Position numbers and translations under genes: made by a program. The notes beneath the pieces are model-generated. The model did not search any database. It was not told the origin of the DNA and saw only the letters and a program-made list of their open reading frames with translations. From NCBI RefSeq assembly GCF_020410765.1, contig NZ_CP084541.1:3786501-3850500 (forward strand): a DNA stretch of 64,000 nucleotides, in the 5' to 3' direction. This DNA is from Streptomyces marincola (lineage in GTDB: Bacteria > Actinomycetota > Actinomycetes > Streptomycetales > Streptomycetaceae). Of this stretch, positions 1 through 7,894 are shown piece after piece; positions within the stretch are counted from its first letter, which is position 1; the number at the start of each line of letters is the position of its first letter.

Positions 1-1713
1 GGCCACGGTGCCGGTGACCTGGTTCCCGGACTTGACCACGTCATAGGTCACGGTCGCCCCGCTCCAGTAGTGGAACGTCAGCGTCACCCGCCGCCCGTCC
101 GCCACCTCCGCGAAGAACGCCGGCGTCAGCGTCGTGGACCCGCCCGCGTAGTCAGGCGCGAACGCGACGTCGAACTCCTTGAACGGCGTCCAGTTGTGCG
201 GGCCCGCGTTCGTCCCGTCCTCGTACACCGCCTCCATCGTCGCCAGCCGGTCGCCCCGGAAGTCGGTCGGCACGGCGAACGCGTCCGTCGTCCCCGAGGC
301 GTCCGCGAGCACCGGCCGGTCGTAGGTGATCAGGTCGATCCGCCACGGCTCGCCCTTCGAGAAGTGCGCGGTGAGCTGGGCGTTCGTGCCGTACTCCCGG
401 TCCCCGTCCAGCCGGGCGAGCAGCCGGGCCCGCAGCGTCAGCTCGTTGCCCTGGACGACGTAGTCCGTCCCGCGCCGCAGCCGGTCGCCGTCGTGGCTCA
501 GCCCGGTGAACCTGGTGCCGTTGAGGTTCAGCGTCAGCCGCTGATCGGTCACGGGCGCCGAACGCTCGCTGAACACCTGGTCGGACGACGCCGTCCCCGA
601 ACGCCCGCGCCAGCTCGACTCGATGTGACCGAACAACTCCGCGTCGTTCCACGTGAAACCAGTCCGGTGGAAGTGCTGCCCGTTGTCCCACAGCATCGTC
701 GTGACGCCGTGCGTGCGGGCGTAGTGACCGAAGAGTTCGAAGAACTTCAGCTTCTCGCCCTGCTGCACCGTGCCGGTGTGCCGGTCGAAGCCGAGCAACC
801 CGTACTCACCGATCACCACCGGGATGCCCCGCGCGACGAACGTGTCGCGGACCCGCTGGAACATGCCCGTCATGTCGTCCCGCGCGACCTCGTCGAACCG
901 GGTGCCGCCCGCGACGTTCACGCTGAACGGCCAGTAGCCGTAGTAGTGGACGGTCGCGATCAGGTTCGGATCGTCCAGCACGTCGAACGTCGCCATCAGC
1001 TCGTCGAGCCGCGCCTGGTCGGCCGAGGTGTGCAGCGAGGGCAGCACCAGCAGCCGGTCGTCGTTCCTGCCGCCGGAACCGCGCACGATCTCGTGGAACG
1101 AGGTGTTCAACTCGTGCAGCAGCTCGGCGTTCTCCGCGTCCCCCGAGGAGCCGCTGAACTGCGGCTCGTTGACGCTCTCGAACACCAGCCGGTCCGGCGC
1201 GTCCCGGAACCGCTCGGCCAGCTGCTCCCACATCGCGTCGTACCGCGCGCGGACCCCCTCGCGGTCGGCCGGCATGCTGGAGATCCACTGCCACGAGTCG
1301 TGGTGGATGTTCAGCATCACCCAGAACCCGTCGTCCAGCGCCCAGTCGACCACCTCGGCCACCCGGTCCAGATGATCGGGATCGAGCGCGTGGTCACCCG
1401 GGGCCTGGTGCTGGCCCCAGGTGACGGGTATCCGGATGCTGTTGAAGCCCTGAGCCCTGACGTTCTCCAGCAACTCCTCGGTGATCCTCGGGTTGCCCCA
1501 CGCGGTCTCGTCCGCGCCGACGGCGTCGAGCGAGTTGCCGAGATTCCAGCCGGGCTGCATCGCCTCGACCGCGTCCATCGCGTCGGCCTTGTGGCCGCCG
1601 CGTCCCGGCCCGGCGTCCGGCGCGGCCGACGCCGCGCCGGATGAGGCCATCACCAGGGCCAGGCCGCCGGCGGCCAGGCTCACCCACCTGCGGAACGTTC
1701 GGAAACCATTCAT
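1..1713 (-). CDS. Secreted GH5 endo-beta-glucanase (3' end cut by window)
   Basis: An exported cellulase-type glycoside hydrolase; 571 codons are visible and the stop lies off the left edge. Residues 1 to about 36 form a signal peptide with twin arginines (FRRWVSLAAGG), so export could be Tat or Sec. Residues ~45-340 read as a GH5 barrel: the NEP motif places the acid/base Glu at 183 and IGEYG the nucleophile Glu at 303. Residues ~380-450 (LTLNLNGTRFTG) resemble an X2 immunoglobulin-like module, and the beta-rich part from ~455 resembles a CBM46-type glucan-binding domain, an order known in GH5_4 enzymes. The ATG at 1711-1713 follows GAAGGGG at good spacing. I saw no CebR-type operator upstream. 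The fold and catalytic class are secure; the exact glucan substrate is inferred. Confidence 0.9.
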   Translation of the reverse strand, partial: MNGFRTFRRWVSLAAGGLALVMASSGAASAAPDAGPGRGGHKADAMDAVEAMQPGWNLGNSLDAVGADETAWGNPRITEELLENVRAQGFNSIRIPVTWGQHQAPGDHALDPDHLDRVAEVVDWALDDGFWVMLNIHHDSWQWISSMPADREGVRARYDAMWEQLAERFRDAPDRLVFESVNEPQFSGSSGDAENAELLHELNTSFHEIVRGSGGRNDDRLLVLPSLHTSADQARLDELMATFDVLDDPNLIATVHYYGYWPFSVNVAGGTRFDEVARDDMTGMFQRVRDTFVARGIPVVIGEYGLLGFDRHTGTVQQGEKLKFFELFGHYARTHGVTTMLWDNGQHFHRTGFTWNDAELFGHIESSWRGRSGTASSDQVFSERSAPVTDQRLTLNLNGTRFTGLSHDGDRLRRGTDYVVQGNELTLRARLLARLDGDREYGTNAQLTAHFSKGEPWRIDLITYDRPVLADASGTTDAFAVPTDFRGDRLATMEAVYEDGTNAGPHNWTPFKEFDVAFAPDYAGGSTTLTPAFFAEVADGRRVTLTFHYWSGATVTYDVVKSGNQVTGTVA

Positions 1714-1855
1714 GACGCCCCTTCATCCTGCTGCGGAAAGGAACGGGCGGCCCGCCCCGGAGCCACCCGCGGGCGATAGTGACAGTGCGCCGTCAACCGC
1801 ACAAGAGTCGCGTCCTGTGGTTTCTGAAGCCTCGCCCCCGCGCCGCCGGGTTGGG

Positions 1856-2377
1856 TCAGCCCTCGACGAGCTTCGCGAAGTCGGGGGCGTAGGCGGCCAT
1901 CCAGTGCGGACGCAGCCGGTAGTACACCACGGCGTTCTCCCAGTCGAAGGCGTGGTCGCCGTAGAAGTCCTTGACGTATGCGAGGAACTCCGGCCAGGCC
2001 GCGTGCGGCTCGCCGCCCCGCGGGTTCAGGATCTCCACCGTGCCGTGCGTGAAGACCCCCAGGTCCTCACCGCGCAGGTGCGCGACGCTGGCGGCGGGCC
2101 GCGCGGCCAGGTGACGGGCCTTGGCGGCGCCGGGGTCCGTTCCGAAGTACCACATCCCGTGCAGGAAGTGCCCGTCCACGCCGCTGATCCTGGGCTCGCC
2201 CTTCGCCGTCACGGTGGACAGGGAGAGGGTGCACATCCCGGTGAGCACCTGGGTGAGCTGGTCGGCGGTCAGCGTGCGCTCGGCGGTGATGATCGAGCGG
2301 AGGTGCGAGGTGGAACGGGACAGAGAGGCGTCGAGAAGGGCCTGAAGCTCTCGCGTCTCTTCCGGCGTTTCGCGCAT
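1856..2377 (-). CDS. Pyridoxamine 5'-phosphate oxidase-family (FMN split-barrel) protein
   Basis: A 173-residue member of the FMN-binding split-barrel superfamily. The segment with CTLSLSTVTAKGEPRISG and the tail VVYYRLRPHWMAAY is typical of the general-stress/PNPOx-like branch, where a flavin or F420 cofactor sits between two subunits. The biosynthetic PdxH enzyme is longer, so vitamin B6 synthesis is not implied. I chose the ATG at 2375-2377 because AAAGGA lies 6 nt before it; the frame stays open upstream, but that part overlaps the remnant at 2.6 kb and has no ribosome site. It stands alone between the GH5 gene and that remnant. Cofactor and substrate are unknown. Confidence 0.75.
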   Translation of the reverse strand: MRETPEETRELQALLDASLSRSTSHLRSIITAERTLTADQLTQVLTGMCTLSLSTVTAKGEPRISGVDGHFLHGMWYFGTDPGAAKARHLAARPAASVAHLRGEDLGVFTHGTVEILNPRGGEPHAAWPEFLAYVKDFYGDHAFDWENAVVYYRLRPHWMAAYAPDFAKLVEG

Positions 2378-2576
2378 GGAGATCCTTTGCGTGTACGAGT
2401 GACCCGGCCCGCGCCCCCGAACGACGCGAACCGACGCCCTCATGCTCCCCCCAAAACCCGACACCTTCTGTCCGGTTTCCCGTGCGCGTGTCCTGGGCCC
2501 GGACCTGCCCGGTCCGCGTCGAGAGGTGGTCCGCCTGACCCCCTGAGCCCCGCGCGCAGTAAAGCGCTGGGCCGTG

Positions 2577-2745
2577 GTTCTTGGTGGCCAGCTCCGAGAC
2601 GAGGAGCCGGGCAACTTCGATCCCTTCGTCGGGGAAGCGCCAGCGTCGGAGGACGTCGGTGGTGTGGCGTCGGGCCCAGGCGACGGCATTGTGGGTGGCG
2701 GCGAGGGTCAGTTCGCTGATGGACGGGGGACCTGGTTCATGCGGG
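2577..2745 (-). pseudogene. Remnant of an anti-sigma-type ATP-binding (HATPase_c) protein
   Basis: One minus-strand frame reads SISELTLAATHNAVAWARR, then HTTDVLRRWRFPDEGIEVAR and LLVSELATKNHGPA. This is the N-terminal half of the RsbW-like ATPase family common in Streptomyces, normally continuing as VSELVTNAV.H with the ATP-binding N-box. Homology stops inside that N-box, where LATKN replaces LVTNA, and the rest of the domain is missing. No start codon with a ribosome site lies in frame; the nearby ATG (MNQVP...) is in another frame and soon stops. It is a truncated gene, and it belongs to the same family as the intact ATPase at 58.3-58.8 kb. Confidence 0.7.
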
Positions 2746-2857
2746 TGACTCCCTCGGCGGCGTGGCCGGGCGGGTGCGGCGCTGTGGCGTGGGTGGAGGC
2801 CCGCGAGACCGGGGTGGCCAGGGACGGGGCGTCCCGACTCGCGGGCTGCTTGAAGGA

Positions 2858-3595
2858 CTACTTCGTGGCGACGACGTAGACGCTGCCCCAGCGGCGCTTC
2901 GGGTTGGCCATCGTGGGGTCGAAGGGCCAGGGTTTGACGGTGGTGAAGCCGGCGCCGGTGAAAAGCTGGACGAGCTTCTCGTGGTCATACGCCCACAGGT
3001 GCGGGGTGTACGTGGGGTCGTCGTCCTGGTCGCGGAAGACGAGGTTCACGAGGTCGAGCCGGGTGTTGATGTCGTCGTGGCAGTCGCGCTTGGCGTACCA
3101 GTGCTCAATCGTCTCGTCGGTGGTGTCCATGGGACCGGGGTACTGGCTCAGGGCGAAGGCGGCGTCGGGAACGCCGGTGATGATCCGGCCGCCAGGCACG
3201 AGGACGCGGTGGGCCTCGCAGACGTAGTGCTTGGCCGAGCGTGGGTAGTCGATGTGCTCCAGGAAGTGTTCGGAGAAAATCTCGTCGGTGCTGTCGTCCT
3301 GAAGGGGGATGCCCTCGCGGATGTCCCAGAGGAGGTCGGCCGGCGGGACGAGGTCGATGTTGAAGAAGCCGTCGATGCGGTGGGCTCCGCCGCCGATCTG
3401 GACCTTGGCGGGCTTGTCGTCGATACGGCCGTTGGGCCAGGCGCGGCGGCTGGAGTGGTGGTAGCGGTGGAGTTCGATCTCCTTGGCGGCGGCCCGGAGG
3501 GTACGGGCGAGGCCGTGGGTGGTGGCGGGGTCGGCGAGGATGGAGGCGATCTGCTCGCCGAGGAGGTCTACGGAGGGCATGCCGGAGGGACTCAT
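2858..3595 (-). CDS. Class I SAM-dependent methyltransferase
   Basis: A 245-residue cytoplasmic methyltransferase of the small Methyltransf_11-like type. The glycine loop is IGGGAHRIDGFFNIDL, followed by DSTDEIFSEHFLEHIDYP and AHRVLVPGGRIITGVPD, which are the usual motifs II-III. The substrate cannot be read from sequence. ATG 3593-3595 is preferred over the adjacent GTG because TAGGAG lies about 7 nt before it. It is the last gene of the minus-strand run starting with the CYTH gene at 6441, 60 bp after the 464-aa gene, so it probably modifies a product or partner of that cluster. Confidence 0.85.
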   Translation of the reverse strand: MSPSGMPSVDLLGEQIASILADPATTHGLARTLRAAAKEIELHRYHHSSRRAWPNGRIDDKPAKVQIGGGAHRIDGFFNIDLVPPADLLWDIREGIPLQDDSTDEIFSEHFLEHIDYPRSAKHYVCEAHRVLVPGGRIITGVPDAAFALSQYPGPMDTTDETIEHWYAKRDCHDDINTRLDLVNLVFRDQDDDPTYTPHLWAYDHEKLVQLFTGAGFTTVKPWPFDPTMANPKRRWGSVYVVATK

Positions 3596-3655
3596 CACGG
3601 ATCTCCTACGTGTGAGGTTGCTCGGGGTGGGGTGTGCCGCGGATAGCCGCGATGG

Positions 3656-5050
3656 TCAGGCGACGCTGGGCGCGGGAGGGGTCCACTGGTTGTTGCGCAT
3701 GAGGGTGTACTTGATGTCCACCAGCCGCGGGGCGATGGTCAGCGAAAGCTGTTCGGCCGGGTGGAGGTGGCCGGCATCGTCCTGCTCGGCGCGCCAGACG
3801 CGGTAGTCGAGGTTGGGGTAGGCCGGGTTGATGCCGATCTCGCCCTTGGGCATCGTGCCGTTGAACGGTGCGACGATGTCCATGTGGTTCCAGTAGTTCC
3901 AAGCTTGCAGCGCCTTGTGCTGGTCGAAGTAGAAGTAGAAGTCGGGGTAGCGGCCGAAGGTGCGCAGTTCCCGGTGGATGAGGTGGCCGAGGAGCGGTCC
4001 GAGCTGCGTGGCCAGGGAGTCGAACTCCCAGCGCGTGTGGTGCCAGGCTTCCGGGGTGTCGCCGGGCGCGAAGAGGCGGGCGGCGACGAGGTAGCTGATC
4101 CGCTCGACCAGGTACGCGCTCGCGTGGGTGGTGTCGATGGTCGGGTCGACTCGGTGGATGAGCGCGGCCAGCTGCTTCGGACGGGGACGGAACCTCGCGA
4201 GGTCGAACTTGCCGGCCATGGCGGGGAAGGAGGCGAACAGCATCTCCTTGTACAGCCAGTTGTTCAGCTCGCCGAGCTCGGCCAGGCGCCGGGTGTGGTG
4301 CGAAGTCGAGTGGAGCATCAGGTACTCGGCGACCGCTTCGAAGTACAGGTAGCCGAGGATCGGCAGTCGGGGGATCGTCTCGTCGAGCAGCTTGAGGAAC
4401 GGCTCGGCGTCGACCTGGGTGCCCTGGTAGGCGACAGCGGCAGCGGTGGCGAGGAATGCGGCCGAGTTCTTGATCCGGCTGACGACGGTCTCGCGTAGCT
4501 GGTGCCGTTCGTTCTTGCTCAGCAGGTATTCGAGGTGGCTGTAGATGTTCAGGTGGATGAGGCCGAGGCGCAGGTAGTCCACGCCGGCGAGACCTCGATA
4601 CGCCTGCCGCGGGGTGTCGATCTCGAAGATGAGCGGGGTGGGGACTCGATCGGTGACGCCGAGCTTGGCCAGGAAGGTCGGCGCTTCCTTGGTCAGGACG
4701 TAGGAGCCGAGGTTGTGCATGTGGAAGCCCTGGTCGGTCGCGGTGAGCGGCGCGCAGTAGATGCTTCCGACGAGGCAGCCGCCCGACGGGTAAAGCACTC
4801 CCTGCCGGCTGATCTTCTCCAGGGCGTGGGTGACGTGCAGCAGGTGCAGTTTGCCGTTTCCGCTCAGGGCCTCGAAGAGGGCGTTCCGCCGCAGCAGGTG
4901 GCCGTTCGGGGTGTCCTCGGCGAGACGCCGGTCCCAGCCCGCCGCCTGGGCGGCGAGCGGGTCGGTGTGGTCGGAGGGGTCGGGGATGAGAGTGGAGTCG
5001 AAGAAGGCATGGGCGTCAGCCCACAGGTGGTAGACGTCGAGGAAGTCCAT
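3656..5050 (-). CDS. Large protein of unknown family (464 aa), possible ART-like N-terminus
   Basis: I do not recognise this protein as a named family. It is soluble, 464 residues, with no signal peptide or membrane segment. Residues 68-100 (LHLLHVTHALEKISRQG, then VLYPSGGCLVGSIYC) resemble the opening motif of ADP-ribosyltransferase and RNA 2'-phosphotransferase folds, where a HxT-type motif is followed by a helix ending in xxG and a strand; this is my reading by eye. The middle (~150-330) is mainly helical, and the C-terminal part is rich in Tyr, Trp and His (DFYFYFDQHKALQAWNYWNH). It starts 2 bp after the HD gene stop, indicating translational coupling, and precedes the methyltransferase. 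An unrelated enzyme or an effector is equally possible. Confidence 0.8.
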   Translation of the reverse strand: MDFLDVYHLWADAHAFFDSTLIPDPSDHTDPLAAQAAGWDRRLAEDTPNGHLLRRNALFEALSGNGKLHLLHVTHALEKISRQGVLYPSGGCLVGSIYCAPLTATDQGFHMHNLGSYVLTKEAPTFLAKLGVTDRVPTPLIFEIDTPRQAYRGLAGVDYLRLGLIHLNIYSHLEYLLSKNERHQLRETVVSRIKNSAAFLATAAAVAYQGTQVDAEPFLKLLDETIPRLPILGYLYFEAVAEYLMLHSTSHHTRRLAELGELNNWLYKEMLFASFPAMAGKFDLARFRPRPKQLAALIHRVDPTIDTTHASAYLVERISYLVAARLFAPGDTPEAWHHTRWEFDSLATQLGPLLGHLIHRELRTFGRYPDFYFYFDQHKALQAWNYWNHMDIVAPFNGTMPKGEIGINPAYPNLDYRVWRAEQDDAGHLHPAEQLSLTIAPRLVDIKYTLMRNNQWTPPAPSVA

Positions 5051-5052
5051 GG

Positions 5053-5817
5053 TCAGACCAGGCCCTTCTCGGCGAGCGCATAGCGGACGGCCGCGGTGCC
5101 GCTGGCCCCGGCGAGGTAGGCCCGCTCCGAGACCAGAACCAGGTCGAAGGCGAGGCCGCGCAGCTGGTTGAAGGCGGGCTCGCGGACGTACCGGGAATCC
5201 GGCCACCACGTCAGTTTCGGCAGGCGGTAGCGGTCCAGGGCGTCGGCGGCCTTGACCACGTCGGTGATGCGCTCGGCGCGGGCATGGTCGGACTTGTCGT
5301 CTGGGGTGAACGCCTCGTACGGAATGTCGTGCAGCCGGACGGCGGTGGTCGCCTGCATGATGCGTCGGGGTGCGGCGGCGAGGCCGAAGTGGCCCCAGAG
5401 GGTGTCGGCGTTCGCGGCGAGCCAGATGGCCGCGCGGGCGCCATGCCCGCGGTCGTCCTGGTCGTGGCGCCGCTGGCAGTCGTGTACGGCGGCGGCGAGG
5501 ATCGCCGTGGCGGCGTCGGCATCGTCGAGGCCGTTCGTGTCGGCGAGGATGGCGGCGAGCGCCGCCGTCCGCATGGCGTGGCGGACGCCGTGGAGCGACG
5601 TGTACAGGCGGGGGTCGGCCCACCACCGGGTGGGCAGTCCGCCGTGCGCGAGTAGCTCCTTCGACTGCGGGCGCAAGGCCGGCTGCGGTGCCGGTGGGAG
5701 GTCGGGCCTGTTGTCGCTGATCCACGCGATGGTGGCGTGGTCCATGTGCTGGTGGAGCGGGAGCTGCCCTCGGGCAGCCAGGGCGATCAGACTTGCGGTC
5801 AACGGGGTCGTGCTCAC
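5053..5817 (-). CDS. HD-domain metal-dependent phosphohydrolase
   Basis: A 254-residue protein with the ligand set of the HD superfamily: His in LHGVRH (76/80), the HD pair in AAAVHDCQR (112-113), a further His in GHGARAA and an Asp in KAADALDRYR (~192-195). HD proteins of this size hydrolyse phosphomonoesters or phosphodiesters of nucleotides or second messengers; the substrate is not visible. The start is GTG 5815-5817 after an AAGGGGG tract about 11 nt upstream. It lies between the CYTH gene and the 464-aa gene, so it may remove or recycle a nucleotide handled by its neighbours. Confidence 0.8.
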   Translation of the reverse strand: MSTTPLTASLIALAARGQLPLHQHMDHATIAWISDNRPDLPPAPQPALRPQSKELLAHGGLPTRWWADPRLYTSLHGVRHAMRTAALAAILADTNGLDDADAATAILAAAVHDCQRRHDQDDRGHGARAAIWLAANADTLWGHFGLAAAPRRIMQATTAVRLHDIPYEAFTPDDKSDHARAERITDVVKAADALDRYRLPKLTWWPDSRYVREPAFNQLRGLAFDLVLVSERAYLAGASGTAAVRYALAEKGLV

Positions 5818-5856
5818 TCGTGCCCACCCCCTTGGTGGTCTCCGCGGTGATGTTCT

Positions 5857-6441
5857 CTACCGGATCGGCGCGGCCTGCTGCTCGCGCTCCTTGCGCTCCT
5901 GCTCGGCGGCCTCGAAGGCTGCGGTGAAGTCGGCCAGCTCCTGCTCCGTCATCAGGGTCACGCCGAGCGCCGTGGCGACGTCCGTGATCTTGGCCTCGGC
6001 CTCGGCGCGGGCGGCGTCGGAGGCGCCGTCCTCCAGCAGGACCTCGAACTCGGCGTGGTAGCCCCACGCCTCACTCCACTTGACCGCGATCTCGACGTCG
6101 TCGAGACGGAAGTTGTGACGGAAGTTGAACGCCTCGTGCATCGTCGTCTCGAACCCGAGGGCGTTGAACACCTTCACCGCGGCGGGAACGTCGGCGGAGG
6201 CGATGGCGAACTCGGTCTCCGCGAAGGCCGCGCCCTGCCCGATCTTGCTCCCCTTGAGGGTGATCTTGGCGGTGCCGGCGACGGTGTTGTCGGTGACCTT
6301 CAAGAGTTGGTCGGGGAGTACGTAGAAGTAGATGTGCTTGTCGTCGGGGCCCAGGTCCTCCCCGTCCGCCTTCAGGCGGGTGACGAGCTGGTCGTGGACC
6401 TCCTTGGTGAAGCGGGCGCGCATTTCGACCTCGACGGCCAC
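5857..6441 (-). CDS. CYTH-domain triphosphate-binding protein
   Basis: A 194-residue CYTH (CyaB/thiamine-triphosphatase fold) protein. The N-terminal signature is present as EVEMR at residues 4-8 (an ExExR variant of ExExK), followed by the basic and acidic strands of the tunnel (GTAKITLKGSKIG, AFAETEFAI, FRLDDVEIAVKW, HAEFEVLLE). Known members bind or cleave triphosphates, including class IV adenylate cyclase, thiamine triphosphatase and tripolyphosphatase, but sequence alone does not say which. GTG 6439-6441 must be the start because the signature begins at codon 4; GAGGAGG lies 11 nt upstream. The tail is charged (ERKEREQQ). It opens the run CYTH-HD-464aa-methyltransferase. Confidence 0.85.
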   Translation of the reverse strand: MAVEVEMRARFTKEVHDQLVTRLKADGEDLGPDDKHIYFYVLPDQLLKVTDNTVAGTAKITLKGSKIGQGAAFAETEFAIASADVPAAVKVFNALGFETTMHEAFNFRHNFRLDDVEIAVKWSEAWGYHAEFEVLLEDGASDAARAEAEAKITDVATALGVTLMTEQELADFTAAFEAAEQERKEREQQAAPIR

Positions 6442-6543
6442 GGGGCTGCTGCCTCCTCGTTTCAGGCATGGCGAAGCCAGCCGGACCCTGCCGTGCGGGG
6501 GCTGTCCGGTCGGGCGATCGCTATGGGCTTGGTGGTTGAGCGC

Positions 6544-6583
6544 GGGGTGATGCGGCCGATGCGGGTGCTGGCCGCATCACCCC
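6544..6583 (-). terminator. Strong hairpin between the 99-aa gene and the CYTH gene
   Basis: A perfect 14-bp inverted repeat (GGGGTGATGCGGCC at 6544-6557 with its complement at 6570-6583) with a 12-nt loop begins 17 bp after the 99-aa gene stop. No U-run follows, which is usual for Streptomyces terminators. It should end or attenuate transcription from the Ndk promoter and so separate it from the CYTH operon. Confidence 0.65.
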
Positions 6584-6599
6584 GGTGGATCGGTGGGTG

Positions 6600-6899
6600 T
6601 CAGCCGAGGGTGCCGAAGCGCTTCTCGACCACACCCGAGTGCAGGTAGGTCGGCAGCTGGACGCCTCCCACCGACGTGCGGCCGGTGGCGACCTGCTCCT
6701 CCGTCTCGCTGGGGAAGCCCTCCAGCAGACGCAGGCACTGCTGGGCCCATTCCTGCGACGCGGGCCAGTCGCCCGCATCGCGGTGGCGCACGGCCAGGGC
6801 GTACGCGGTCTCGGCGGCAGCCCACCGGTCGGTCGCCAGCTCACGCTGGAAGATCGACTCCAGCTCGTCGGTGGAAGCCAGGCGGGTCTGGTTGGTCAT
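6600..6899 (-). CDS. Hypothetical 99-aa helical protein
   Basis: Not assigned to a family. It is a small soluble protein with a helical first half (DELESIFQRELATDRWAAAE, then AYALAVRHRDAGDWPASQEW) like two short TPR-type helices, and a tail containing TSVGGVQLPTYLHSGVVEKR. The ATG at 6897-6899 has GAGAGGT 5 nt upstream, and the length fits a complete gene. It follows the Ndk-like gene by 79 bp in the same direction and is followed by a strong hairpin, so the two probably form one transcript. It may be a partner or regulator of that kinase. Confidence 0.7.
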   Translation of the reverse strand: MTNQTRLASTDELESIFQRELATDRWAAAETAYALAVRHRDAGDWPASQEWAQQCLRLLEGFPSETEEQVATGRTSVGGVQLPTYLHSGVVEKRFGTLG

Positions 6900-6978
6900 G
6901 GTGACCTCTCGGTTCAACGGTCGTGCCCCAGTGGTGATCAACGCCCCGGCGTCCCCACCGTCACGCCGTGCCCCGCTG

Positions 6979-7488
6979 CTAATACGTGTAGATCTCGGCC
7001 AGCGTCTTGTAGTCCTGTAGCTCGTCCTTGTCGAACCACAGCTCAACCTCCTGCTTGGCCTCCTCCGCGTTGCCGGACGCGTGCACGAGGTTCGCGACCG
7101 CCTTGCCCGATGCGGTGCTGGCCGCCGCGCTGTAGTGCGAGAAGTCGCCCCGCACCGTGCCGGCCGGAGCCTGGTTCGGGTATGTGCTGCCGACGATCTT
7201 GCGGACCGTAGCGATGGCGTCGAAGCCCTCCAGCACCAGAGCGATGACCGGCCCCTGCTGCATGAACGTCGCCGTGACGCTGTAGACCTCCGACCCCAGC
7301 CGCTCTTCCAGATCGAAGTAGTGCTTGCGGGTGAACTCCTCGTCCATCCACTTCATCTTCGTGCCGACGATCTTCAGCGCGGCGTCCTCGAATCGAGTGA
7401 TGATCCTTCCTGCCAGGCCACGCGCCAGCGCATCGGGCTTGAGCAGGACGAGCGTACGCTCGACAGTGTGTGCCTGAACCTCGGCCAT
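6979..7488 (-). CDS. Nucleoside-diphosphate-kinase-like protein (accessory paralogue)
   Basis: A 169-residue protein of the Ndk family, which exchanges gamma-phosphates between NTPs and NDPs through a phosphohistidine. Lys17 (LLKPDALARG), the Arg in GTVRGDFS and the catalytic His136 (NLVHASGN) are all present, so activity is plausible. It is longer than the housekeeping bacterial enzyme (~137 aa), with the canonical NxxHGSD loop changed to NLVHASGN and an extended C-terminus (ELQDYKTLAEIYTY). It therefore looks like an accessory paralogue rather than the core ndk. The ATG 7486-7488 follows AAGGGAG. It heads the minus wing, divergent from the HTH-NUDIX operon across about 400 bp. Confidence 0.85.
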   Translation of the reverse strand: MAEVQAHTVERTLVLLKPDALARGLAGRIITRFEDAALKIVGTKMKWMDEEFTRKHYFDLEERLGSEVYSVTATFMQQGPVIALVLEGFDAIATVRKIVGSTYPNQAPAGTVRGDFSHYSAAASTASGKAVANLVHASGNAEEAKQEVELWFDKDELQDYKTLAEIYTY

Positions 7489-7894
7489 TGACTCCCTTTC
7501 GCCTTGCTTACAAAAAACATGACGGACACCCAGCCGTCAGCTGCTGAGGTTACCGGCGCTGGCAGGGCGGTTCGGGCGCGCGGGCAATGCCCCGGACGGG
7601 CGAATGCTGGCCAAGGTGCGGCCGATCAGACCGTCGAGAGACTCGATCCGGCCAACTTCTCTGTCTCCGCTATCCGCTGGGGGCGGGCATCTAGAATCTC
7701 CCTGTGGTCGTTCGGCGCTCTCGCGCCTCTTATGCGCCTCCCAGGGACTGAGCCTTTGGCGGGTGATTCCTTGGCCCCTGGTGACTCCGATTCTTCCGGG
7801 GCCCTTCCCGCGTGACCATGAAGTGCCAGTGCAGTGGGAGTGCACTTTCAGCACGCGGGTTCCTGCACCGGGGCGGCGACGAAGGGGCAGTCTT
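7489..7894. promoter_or_regulatory. Divergent control region with a nested palindrome
   Basis: This 406-bp gap has no credible gene. It should hold the promoters of the Ndk gene (leftward) and of the HTH-NUDIX operon (rightward). A TAGAAT hexamer at 7692-7697 could be a rightward -10. At 7821-7847 there are nested inverted repeats: AAGTGC with GCACTT outside and AGTGCA (7828-7833) with TGCACT (7841-7846) inside, about 50 bp before the GTG of the HTH-NUDIX gene. This is the best candidate operator for that regulator. Confidence 0.5.

Noticed and set aside
70..1644. A 524-codon plus-strand frame over the GH5 gene
   Set aside because: Antisense to a GH5 gene with catalytic motifs and a signal peptide; no domain is recognisable.
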